From contig JADJOI010000003.1 in assembly GCA_016713875.1 (NCBI GenBank), positions 3,658,001 to 3,722,000 on the forward strand: a stretch of DNA of 64,000 bases, given 5' to 3'. Position 1 is the first letter of the stretch. Every line of letters begins with the position of its first letter. This DNA is from Flavobacteriales bacterium (GTDB lineage: Bacteria > Bacteroidota > Bacteroidia > Flavobacteriales_F > PHOS-HE28). The notes below the pieces were generated by a model. That model searched no databases and had not been told where the DNA came from. It saw nothing but the letters and a program-made list of their open reading frames with translations. Positions 47,665 through 55,735 of the stretch are shown in pieces. A program made the position numbers and the translations under genes.

Positions 47665-50055
47665 ATGCATCCCCTTCGCACCCTCGCCCTCTGCGGCGCG
47701 CTGGCACCGCTGCTCACCAGCGCCCAGGCCATCCTGCGCGGCACCCTCACCGATGATCAAGGCGGGCCGCTGCCCGGCGCCACCGTGGTGGTGGGCGACG
47801 ACCAGCGCTTCGGCACGAGCGCCGACCCGCAGGGCCGTTACGTGCTGCATGGTCTGCGCACCGGACCGCAGCGCGTCCGCATCGCCCACCTGGGCTTCGC
47901 GCCGGTGGACACGGTGATCGCACTGGGCGATGGGGAACAGCGCCTGGACCTGATGCTGCGCCCGCAGGCCCGGCTGCTGCGCAGTGCCGAAGTGGTGGCC
48001 GTGCGCGCCGGCGAGCGCGCACCGGTGGCCCAGAGCACCCTCACCCGCGAGGAGCTCATGCGGAGCAATACGGGGGTCGACCTGCCCATCCTGCTCGACG
48101 CGCAGCCCAGCGTGGTCACCACCACGGACGCGGGCACGGGCATCGGCTACACCGGTCTGCGCGTGCGCGGCACCGACCCCACGCGCATCAACGTCACCGT
48201 CAACGGCGTGCCCATCAACGACGCCGAGAGCCAGGCGGTGTTCTGGGTGAACATGCCCGACCTGGCGAGCAGCACGCAGGACGTGCAGCTGCAGCGCGGC
48301 GTGGGCACCAGCACCAACGGACCCGGTGCCTTCGGGGCCAGCATCAACCTGCGCACCACCACGGTGAGCGAGGCCCCCTTCGGCGAGGTGAGCGCTTTCG
48401 GCGGATCGTTCAACACGCGGCGCTTCACCGCGCGCGCCGGCACGGGCACATCGGCCGCCGGCCTCAGCCTCGACGCGCGCCTCAGCCACATCGCCAGCGA
48501 CGGCTACATCGATCGCGCCAGCGCCGACCTGAAGAGCTACTTCGTGCAGGGCGCCTGGGCGGGCCGCACGCGCAGCCTGCGCTTCATCACCTTCGGCGGG
48601 CGCGAGGTCACCTACCAGGCCTGGGCCGGCGTGCCGCGCGAAGTGATCGATACGAACCGGACTTACAACCCCTACACCTATGCCAACGAGGTGGACGACT
48701 ACCGGCAGCTCCACTACCAGTTGTTGTTCGACCAGCAGTTGGGCGGGCGCACCACCATCAACCTCACCGGCTTCCGCACGGACGGCCGCGGCTTCTTCGA
48801 GAGCTACGAGGACGAGGCCGACCTGGGCTTCTTCGGCATCGGCGCACCGGTGATCGGCGGCGACACCGTCCGCACCGGCGACCTGGTGCAGCGGCGCTGG
48901 CTGGACAACACGCTGCTCGGCGTCAACGCCTCGCTGACGCACCGCTTCCGCGCGCACCAGCTCATCGTGGGCGGCAGCTACAGCGACTACCGCGGCGACC
49001 ACTTCGGCGAGGTCATCTGGGCGCGCTTCGCCGGCGCCACCGCCCCCGGCGATCGCTACTACACCAACGATGCCCGCAAGCGCGACGCCAACGCCTTCGC
49101 CAAGCTCACCTACAGCGTCGGCGACCGTGTGCAGCTCTATGGCGATGTGCAGGTGCGCCAGGTGGACCATGCCTTCCTCGGCTTCGACGATGAGCTGGAC
49201 AACGTCACCCAGAACGCCGCCTTCACCTTCTTCAACCCCAAGGCCGGGGTGGACTGGCGCGTGCACGAGGGCGGGCGGATGTATGCCAGCGCGGCCGTCG
49301 CCAACCGCGAGCCCAACCGCGACGACTTCACGGAGACCACGCCCGGCAGCCGCCCCACGAGCGAACGCCTGGTGGACGTCGAGGCCGGCTACGAACGCCG
49401 CAGCGGGCGCCTGGCCGTGGGCCTCAACGGCTACTACATGCACTACACCGACCAGCTGGTGCTCACCGGCGAACTGAACGATGTGGGCGCCGCGCTGCGC
49501 ACCAACGTGCCCCGCAGCTACCGCGCAGGCCTGGAGCTCACCTGGGCGCTGCGCCCCGTGCGCCGGCTGTTGTGGAAGGGCAACGCCACCTGGAGCCGCA
49601 ACCGCATCCTCGACCTCGTGGAGTACGTGGACGACTGGGACAGCGGTGGTCAGCAGGCCGTCCGCTACACGGAGACGCCCATCGCCTTCAGCCCCGAGTG
49701 GATCGCCGGCAGCGAGCTCGCCTTCACGCTCTGGGACAAGACCGACCACGGCCGTGCGGACATCGCGTGGGTGACCAAGTTCGTGGGCGAGCAGTTCCTC
49801 GACAACAGCGGCAGCGCCGCCCGCAGGCTCGATGCCTTCGTAGTGAACGACCTGCGCCTCAACGCCTCGCTGCACCGGCTGTTCCGGATCCCGACCATCG
49901 ACCTCACCCTCACCGTGCGCAACGTCCTCAGCGAACAATACGAGAACAACGGTTGGAGCTACAGCTTCATCGAGGGCGGTGCGCGCCACGAGCTCGTGGG
50001 CCTCTATCCCCAGGCGCCGATCCACGTGCTGGGCGGGGTGACGGTGCGGTGGTGA
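47665..50055 (+). CDS. TonB-dependent outer-membrane receptor, probably for thiamin or a precursor
   Basis: A 796-residue receptor. The signal peptide (TLALCGALAPLLTSAQA) is followed by a carboxypeptidase-regulatory-like domain (about 20-100; LRGTLTDDQGGPLPGATVVV), a plug domain (VVAVRAGERAPVAQSTLTRE, GIGYTGLRVRGTDPTRINV) and a 22-strand barrel ending in the aromatic-terminated strand VLGGVTVRW. The TPP riboswitch in its leader is the basis for the thiamin assignment, in line with the known Bacteroidota thiamin receptor regulon. The last 213 coding bases are duplicated at 55170-55382. The following island is inserted 5 bp after its stop. Confidence 0.9.
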   Translation: MHPLRTLALCGALAPLLTSAQAILRGTLTDDQGGPLPGATVVVGDDQRFGTSADPQGRYVLHGLRTGPQRVRIAHLGFAPVDTVIALGDGEQRLDLMLRPQARLLRSAEVVAVRAGERAPVAQSTLTREELMRSNTGVDLPILLDAQPSVVTTTDAGTGIGYTGLRVRGTDPTRINVTVNGVPINDAESQAVFWVNMPDLASSTQDVQLQRGVGTSTNGPGAFGASINLRTTTVSEAPFGEVSAFGGSFNTRRFTARAGTGTSAAGLSLDARLSHIASDGYIDRASADLKSYFVQGAWAGRTRSLRFITFGGREVTYQAWAGVPREVIDTNRTYNPYTYANEVDDYRQLHYQLLFDQQLGGRTTINLTGFRTDGRGFFESYEDEADLGFFGIGAPVIGGDTVRTGDLVQRRWLDNTLLGVNASLTHRFRAHQLIVGGSYSDYRGDHFGEVIWARFAGATAPGDRYYTNDARKRDANAFAKLTYSVGDRVQLYGDVQVRQVDHAFLGFDDELDNVTQNAAFTFFNPKAGVDWRVHEGGRMYASAAVANREPNRDDFTETTPGSRPTSERLVDVEAGYERRSGRLAVGLNGYYMHYTDQLVLTGELNDVGAALRTNVPRSYRAGLELTWALRPVRRLLWKGNATWSRNRILDLVEYVDDWDSGGQQAVRYTETPIAFSPEWIAGSELAFTLWDKTDHGRADIAWVTKFVGEQFLDNSGSAARRLDAFVVNDLRLNASLHRLFRIPTIDLTLTVRNVLSEQYENNGWSYSFIEGGARHELVGLYPQAPIHVLGGVTVRW

Positions 50056-50060
50056 GCGGC
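49843..50060. repeat. 218-bp direct repeat, left copy (paired with 55170-55387)
   Basis: The 3' end of the receptor gene plus 5 bp. It aligns to 55170-55387 at a constant offset of 5327 bp with two mismatches. The two copies bracket the SIR2-STAND-TPR island. Confidence 0.92.
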
Positions 50061-50113
50061 GGATCAGATATGCAGCGCGGATCGATTTTCGCTGCGTGTG
50101 GCATTGGCGTACG

Positions 50114-50143
50114 TTGGATAGTAGCCGATGTCGACTATTTTCG
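50114..50143 (+). promoter_or_regulatory. promoter of the SIR2-STAND gene (TTG, 19-bp spacer, TATTTTCG)
   Basis: TTG at 50114-50116 and TATTTTCG at 50136-50143 fit the Bacteroidota -33/-7 pattern. This puts transcription start after the ATG at 50128 and supports the ATG at 50191. Confidence 0.6.
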
Positions 50144-51945
50144 TCGGCGACCGAAGCACTTATTGCCCACGTACTATCTCGATCAGTAAGATGCTAACAC
50201 CACTTGAACAGATGCGTGAGGCGCTTGAAAAGCGCCGCGCCGTCGTGGTGGTCGGGACAGGCGTTTCGATCATGGCGACCGACGGTGCGGAATGTGCATC
50301 CTGGGCAGGCCTATTGAAACAAGGTGCCAACTACTGCACGGACCGGGGCTGGATCGATGCGAAGAAGCGCACTGCCTTCGATAGTCTCATGGCAGCAGGA
50401 GAAGTGGTTTTGGCGGCAGGGATGGTGCGCAAGGCTTTTGGAACCCGCATGTTCGAGTTTGAGCAGTGGCTGGATGGCACTGTTGGGGCGTTGATGCCGA
50501 CGCATCCGGAAGTGCTTGATTGCATTCATGGCTTGAGTGCACCATTGATCACCTTGAACTATGATCAACTGTTGGAGCGAACTTGCCCAATGAGGTCCGA
50601 AGCGATCACATGGAGACAAGGATATCAGTGTCTTCAATTCATGAATGGCAAGGCTCCTGCGAAAATTCTACATTTGCACGGATACTACAAGTCTCCGGAA
50701 TCGGTCGTTCTGGACATCGCTTCCTACGATACGATCGTGAATGACCAGTTCGCTGAGGCCTTCCGGAATGCGATTAGCATGACGCGATCCATCATCTATG
50801 TGGGCTGTGGTGGAACATTCGAGGACCCTCACTTTGAAGCGTTTCGTGCTTGGGCCTCTAACGAGCTCAAGGGTTACACACAATCTCATTATCGACTGGT
50901 TCGCGAGGAGGAGTTTGAAGATGCGCAGAGGTTGCATGCAAGCGACCGGATCACTCCGATCGTTTATGGCAAGGACTACAACGAGCTACCTGCGTTCCTA
51001 AGAGGTTTGGCGCCAGCTAGTGTTGAACTCAAGAGTTCAGTGATCGCTGCACCGCCGCCATTACGCTTACCACCGGCTCCGCTCACCTTCGGCCGGGACG
51101 AAGAGATCAAAGCGCTTGTTGGGGCGATGCTGAGCCAGAGCGGACGCCCTGTTTGTGTTACAGGTGGCCCAGGCTTCGGAAAGTCGAACCTTTGCTTGGC
51201 CGCCTTGCATAACACCGATGTCGAAGCGCGCTTCGGACCGCGGCGCTTCTTCGTGCGCCTGGATGGCTCTGCCACATTGAGCGACATGGCCACCGCCATC
51301 GCGAATGCCATGGGCGTGGTTGCCGTGGCATCGCAGTCCATCGATGACGTGGTTCTGAATGAACTGGCACGGGAGCCGGTGGCCTTGGCCCTGGATAATA
51401 TCGAAACACCATGGGAGCCGACGGACCAGCGCGTGGCCGTGGAGGAGTTCCTCGCTCGGATGATCAGCATCAAGCATGTGTTGTTGGTGGCGACGATACG
51501 AGGAGTTGAACAACCCGGCCGGCTGGCGTGGCTGGAGCCGATACCGCATTTGGATCCATTGGCAGGTGATGCGGCGCGAGAAATGTTCTTGAGCGTAGCC
51601 CCGGAGCACGATAAGGACCAGGACCTTGAGGAATTGCTCGTTGAACTCGCCGGATGGCCGCTCGCGATCAACCTGATGGCGCACCAGAGCAGAGGAGCGG
51701 GATCGATAACGCGTGTGCTGGAGCGGTGGAGGACGGAGAAAACGAAGATGCTCAAGCGTGGCGTGGCGAGCGACCGTCTGGACAACCTCCATGTCTCCAT
51801 CGATTGCTCCTTGAACAGCCCGCGTATGACAGACGAAGCCAAGCGACTCTGGCGGTGTATTGCAGAACTGCCTGAAGGATCGGCCACAGGCGACCTTGCC
51901 CACATTGGCTTCTCATCAACAGGCGTCCACACCCTTGAGCAATTA

Positions 51946-53057
51946 CTGAGCCGGTGGTGAAGATCCGGTTTCATGCGGCATATCGAACATCGGGGTGACC
52001 GAAGTAGCTTTTGATGTGCTTGGGCTTCTTGGACACGCTTCGGTAATGGGCCAAGATGTTCTCAACGAGTTGCTCCTCGGTGCGCGGCGGCGGAGCGCTG
52101 GTCACGTTCTTCTTCAGGTCGGCATTGGCCACCTCCACGGGGTTGAGTTCGGGTGAGTAGCCCGGCATGAAGAACAGTTCGATGCGCTCCTTGTGCTTTT
52201 CCAGCCATGGGCGCAGGACTTTGGCATGATGCACCGGCAGGTTGTCCAGGATGAGGAACACCTTGCGCTTTGCCCCTTTGATCAAACGTGCGAGGAAATC
52301 CTGGAAGATCTCCGCATCAAGGGCGCCCTTGAAGACCATCCACCGCATCTGGCCGCGATTGGTGATGGTGGAGATGATCGAACGGCCGAAGCGCTTGTTC
52401 AGCACACGCACCACCGGCGTCTTGCCACGCTTGGCGAAGCTCCGTCCACGCACATCATCATTGCGCAGGCCGGTCTCATCCCCCAATGGATGTCCGCGCC
52501 CTCCATTCGGCCCTGCGCTTGATCGCCGGATAGACCTCTTCACGCCACTTGCGCACCAGTTCGGGCCGCTGTTCTGCTGCGCGGCGCATCGGCTTCTGTG
52601 CGCTGAAGCCCCAACGGCTCAAGTAGTCGGTCATCGTGCGTTCGGGCAGCACTACGCCGAAGCGTTCTTTGATCAACAGCGCGATGGCCTTGCGTGACCA
52701 CAGCGCATAGGGCAACTTCAATTGATCGGGCATCTTGTCAGCGATCAGCCGAAGTGTCTGCTTCTGCTGCTCTTGCGTCAGGATCATGCCGCTGCCTTGC
52801 GGCCGCCCGCTGCGGCATACCTCAACGGCTCTCCATCCCCGCGCTGATAGCGTTGCCAAGCATCATTGGCCGCCGTCAGCCCAAGGCTGCACAGCGCGGA
52901 AGACTCTTTCAGCCCGCAACCTTGCAAGCGGCAGCGCACCGCCTGCCGCAATCGTTCGTTCAGCGCCTCATCGCTGAGGCTTCGCGCATCTGTTCGCTTC
53001 ATGTCAAGCTCGATCCACAGATCGTGCCGATCGACCGCTTCTTTGTCACCGTCTCAG
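51946..53057 (-). mobile_element. IS630-family insertion sequence
   Basis: A 1112-bp element with imperfect terminal inverted repeats starting CTGAGCCGGTG at the left and CTGAGACGGTG (reverse strand) at the right, flanked by TA at 51944-51945 and 53058-53059, the TA target duplication typical of IS630/Tc1. Its only gene is a decayed transposase on the minus strand. Confidence 0.88.
51971..53002 (-). pseudogene. IS630-family transposase, broken by about three frameshifts
   Basis: Three overlapping frames together make one IS630 transposase: an N-terminal HTH (SLSDEALNERLRQAVRCRLQ), a middle part (LPYALWSRKAIALLIKERFG, RTMTDYLSRWGFSAQKP), and the DDE domain (GDETGLRND, LILDNLPVHHAK, YSPELNPVEVANADLKK). 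The shifts are at about 52815, 52520 and 52494; the last two correspond to a missing A and a missing G in homopolymers. All three catalytic acidic residues are present across the pieces, but no single frame encodes the enzyme. Confidence 0.85.
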
Positions 53058-53295
53058 TAGGTCTGCTCTTCGAGGAGTCGGGCCGCTATCGCATGCTGCC
53101 AACCATACGGGCATACGTGCATAGTACCTTGACCTTGGGGGATGCGGATCTGGAAGCACTGAACAGGCACTTCTTGGACGACTTGGCGGCCAAGGAGGGC
53201 GACAAGGTGGGTGCTGAAGGCGGCGCGGCTGCTGCGGCCCGGTTGAAAGCGGAAGCCGCCAATATTGAACATCTGCTCAAGCTGGCCTGCAAGCC

Positions 53296-55044
53296 ATGAC
53301 CACTGAACGCCTGCTTCGCGCACTCTTAGGCTGGGCCCAGTTCACGCGGTTCACCGGCCGGGCCGAAGGTGGTGTTATGGAGGCTGCGCTGGCCCGATTC
53401 GGTGAGGATGCACCCCGAGAGCGGGCACAAGTGTTGAGATGCCTGGGCGACATCGCCCTGGCGCGCAGCCAGCACGACGAGGCGCGCGCGCGGTATGAGG
53501 AAGCGCGGCCGCTGTACCAACGCGTGGGCTCCGTGTTGGGCGAGGCGAATTGCATCCAGAGCCTGGGCGACATCGCCCCCAGCGCAGCCAGCACGACGAG
53601 GGCGCAGCGCGGTATGAGGAAGCGCGGCCGCTGTACCAACGCGTGGGCGACGTGTTGGGCGAGGCGAATTGCATCAAGAGACTGGGCGACATCGCCCTAG
53701 CGCGCAGCCAGCACGACGAGGCGCGCGCGCGGTATGAGGAAGCGTGGCCGCTGTACCAACGCGTGGGCGACGTGTTGGGCGAGGCGAATTGCATCCAGAG
53801 ACTGGGCGACATCGCCCTAGCGCGCAGCCAGCACGACGAGGCGCGCGCGCGGTATGAGGAAGCGCGGCCGCTGTACCAACGCGTGGGCGACGTGTTGGGC
53901 GAGGCGAATTGCATCCAGAGACTGGGCGACATCGCCCTAGCGCGCAGCCAGCACGACGAGGCGCGCGCGCGGTATGAGGAAGCGCGGCCGCTGTACCAAC
54001 GCGTGGGCTCCGTGTTGGGCGAGGCGAATTGCATCCAGAGCCTGGGCGACATCGCCCTAGCGCGCAGCCAGCACGACGAGGCGCGCGCGCGGTATGAGGA
54101 AGCGCGGCCGCTGTACCAACGCGTGGGCGACGTGTTGGGCGAGGCGAATTGCATCCAGAGCCTGGGCGACATCGCCCCAGCGCAGCCAGCACGACGAGGC
54201 GCGCGCGCGGTATGAGGAAGCGCGGCCGCTGTACCAACGCGTGGGCGACGTGTTGGGCGAGGCGAATTGCATCCAGAGCCTGGGCGACATCGCCCTAGCG
54301 CGCAGCCAGCACGACGAGGCGCGCGCGCGGTATGAGGAAGCGCGGCCGCTGTACCAACGCGTGGGCGACGTGTTGGGCGAGGCGAATTGCATCAAGGGCC
54401 TGGGCGACATCGCCCTAGCGCGCAGCCAGCACGACGAGGCGCGCGCGCGGTATGAGGAAGCGCGGCCGCTGTACCAACGCGTGGGCTCCGTGTTGGGCGA
54501 GGCGAATTGCATCAAGAGCCTGGGCGATATCGCCCTTCGGCGCAGCCAGCACGACGAGGCGCGCGCGCGATATGAGGAAGCGCGGCCGCTGTTCCAACGC
54601 GTGGGCTCCGTGTTGGGCGAGGCGAATTGCATCCAGAGACTGGGCGCCATCGCCCTAGCGCGCAGCCAGCACGACAAGGCGCGCGCGCGGTATGAGGAAG
54701 CGCGGCCGCTGTACCAACGCGTGGGCGACGTGTTGGGCGAGGCGAATTGCATCCTGAGCCTGGGCGACATCGCCCTTCGGCGCAGCCAGCACGACGAGGC
54801 GCGCGCGCGGTATGAAGAAGCACTGTCCTTCTACGTACGGATCCCGGAGCCTTACTCCTTGGGCCAGACCCATCGGCGGCTCGCGAGGCTCGCGCAGGGT
54901 GCTGATCAATGCGCACAAGTGAAGAAAGCCGAAGGGTATTGGAGCAGCATCGATCGGCCAGACCTCGTGCAAGATCTCAAGGGGGAGTTCCCGGAATGTT
55001 TCGGCAAACCAGTGGCGAAGTCAAAGCGACCTAAGAAGGGCTGA
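53296..55044 (+). CDS. tandem TPR protein, probable sensor part of the STAND system (two internal frameshifts)
   Basis: The ATG overlaps the upstream stop (ATGA). After about 50 residues (LLRALLGWAQFTRFTGRA) come twelve 40-residue TPR-like units of the form LGDIALARSQHDEARARYEE-ARPLYQRVGDVLGEANCIQS, then a unique C-terminus (PYSLGQTHRRLARLAQGADQ to the stop at 55044). Units at about 53575 and 54176 each lost bases (GCGCGC shortened to GCG), moving the frame out and then back, so the first and last parts share a frame and the middle 600 bp are shifted. Either the gene is decayed or the repeats are misassembled. TPR arrays at the C-terminus of STAND proteins usually sense the trigger. Confidence 0.75.
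53440..54880 (+). repeat. twelve near-identical 120-bp tandem repeats (TPR-coding)
   Basis: Unit starts are marked by GGCGACATCGCC at about 53449, 53569, 53688, 53808, 53928, 54048, 54168, 54286, 54406, 54526, 54646 and 54766. Most units differ at only a few bases, recurring alternatives being GGCGACGTG/GGCTCCGTG and CCAGAGC/CAAGAGC. Two units are one or two bases short. Confidence 0.93.
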
Positions 55045-55052
55045 GGTTCGCC

Positions 55053-55140
55053 TTACCGATGCACCGCCTCGCTCAGCGCGAATACGATCTCCGGGTCCTG
55101 CTCAATGGCCGCGCGCACCATGAGCACATCAACACCGCGG
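55053..55140 (-). pseudogene. 3' fragment of a diverged geranylgeranylglyceryl phosphate synthase gene
   Basis: About 29 codons (GVDVLMVRAAIEQDPEIVFA to LSEAVHR and stop) match the C-terminus of the complete GGGP synthase at 59835-60575 (GADVVVVGTAFEQDPELIFA, LSEAVHG) with roughly 70 percent DNA identity by eye. It is too diverged to be a recent local copy, so it was probably carried in from a related genome. Confidence 0.75.
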
Positions 55141-55169
55141 ACGCATCGCCCGCCATTGACCCGTACGTG

Positions 55170-55387
55170 GTGAACGACCTGCGCCTCAACGCCTCGCTGC
55201 ACCGGCTGTTCCGGATCCCGACCATCGACCTCACCCTCACCGTGCGCAACGTCCTCAGCGAACAATACGAGAACAACGGTTGGAGCTACAGCTTCATCGA
55301 GGGCGGTACGCGCCACGAGCTTGTGGGCCTCTATCCCCAGGCGCCGATCCACGTGCTGGGCGGGGTGACGGTGCGGTGGTGAGCGGC
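55170..55387 (+). pseudogene. 3' fragment of the TonB-dependent receptor gene (right copy of 218-bp repeat)
   Basis: Repeats 49843-50060 with two differences and encodes the last ~70 residues of the receptor barrel (VVNDLRLNASLHRLFRIPTI to VTVRW). It has no promoter, plug or barrel start of its own, so it is not a functional gene even though an open frame from 55059 runs into it. Confidence 0.88.
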
Positions 55388-55467
55388 CGTCGCAAAAGGA
55401 CTAACGAAGGTTACCATGACCCGTCGTGGCCGCCGCACGACGTTTGGGTGATCCAACGACCCCGGCC

Positions 55468-55735
55468 ATGCGCACCCGATCCCTCCTCGTCGCCGCCCTG
55501 TTGGCGCCCGCCTTGCTCAGCGCCCAGAGCTTCGACGCCACGATCCTGAGCTACGAAGGGCTCGACCGCACCTGCGACGGCGGCATCACCCCGGTGCTGC
55601 GCATCCAGAACACCGGCGGCGAAACGATGATGAGCTGCGACATCGACATCCTGCGGAACGGGCTCGCGGACAACACCTTCCACTGGGTGCTGGCCGTGCC
55701 CGCCCTCACCGGCGAGGTGCGCAAGCCCGCGCTGC
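55468..55735 (+). pseudogene. 5' fragment of a secreted-protein gene
   Basis: A clean signal peptide (SLLVAALLAPALLSAQSF) and an extracellular-type stretch (EGLDRTCDGGITPVLRIQNT, DIDILRNGLADNTFHWVLAV) continue to about residue 88; from about 55730 the frame runs antisense through the adenylate cyclase remnant. The rest of the gene has been lost. Confidence 0.7.

Larger units (their letters stand above)
50191..53299 (+). pseudogene. SIR2-STAND (NB-ARC-like) NTPase gene, split by an IS630 element
   Basis: The left part (50191-51945, 585 codons) has a SIR2-type NADase domain with GTGVS (22-26), TLNYDQLLE (121-129, N123 and D125), HLHG (H163) and YVGCGGTFEDPHF, then an NB-ARC/STAND domain with Walker A GGPGFGKS (325-332), Walker B region VALALDNIE, ATIRG and AGWPLAIN. 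The IS at 51946-53057 interrupts it at TTA|; joining 51945 to 53060 gives ..HTLEQLGLLFEESGRYRML.. in frame, the winged-helix part usual after NB-ARC, to a stop at 53297-53299. The family is associated with antiphage abortive infection by NAD depletion. As it stands the protein stops after 589 residues and lacks its sensor. The TPR gene that follows (ATGA overlap) was probably the C-terminus of the same protein or a coupled partner. Confidence 0.85.
50061..55387. mobile_element. 5.3-kb accessory island with SIR2-STAND-TPR defence-like genes
   Basis: The region between the direct repeats (counting one copy) differs from its surroundings: codon usage and GC drop in 50061-52000 compared with neighbouring genes, the genes are accessory, an IS lies within, and a diverged housekeeping gene fragment is at the right edge. 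No integrase or att-like site was found, so homologous recombination or a one-off transfer is more likely than an autonomous element. Boundaries are those of the repeats. Confidence 0.65.

Noticed and set aside
47572..50025. 817-codon open frame antisense to the TonB-dependent receptor
   Set aside because: GC-driven shadow frame with no family motif; the receptor on the plus strand has signal peptide, plug and barrel motifs.
52694..53299. 201-codon plus-strand frame running from within the IS into the STAND gene
   Set aside because: Only the part after 53060 belongs to a real gene; the first half is antisense to the transposase.
53440..54880. CRISPR array
   Set aside because: The repeats are contiguous 120-bp coding units without spacers and translate to TPRs.
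55059..55382. 107-codon open frame as a separate small receptor-like gene
   Set aside because: It is a chance join between an antisense GGGP-synthase fragment and the duplicated receptor tail; it has no signal peptide or plug.
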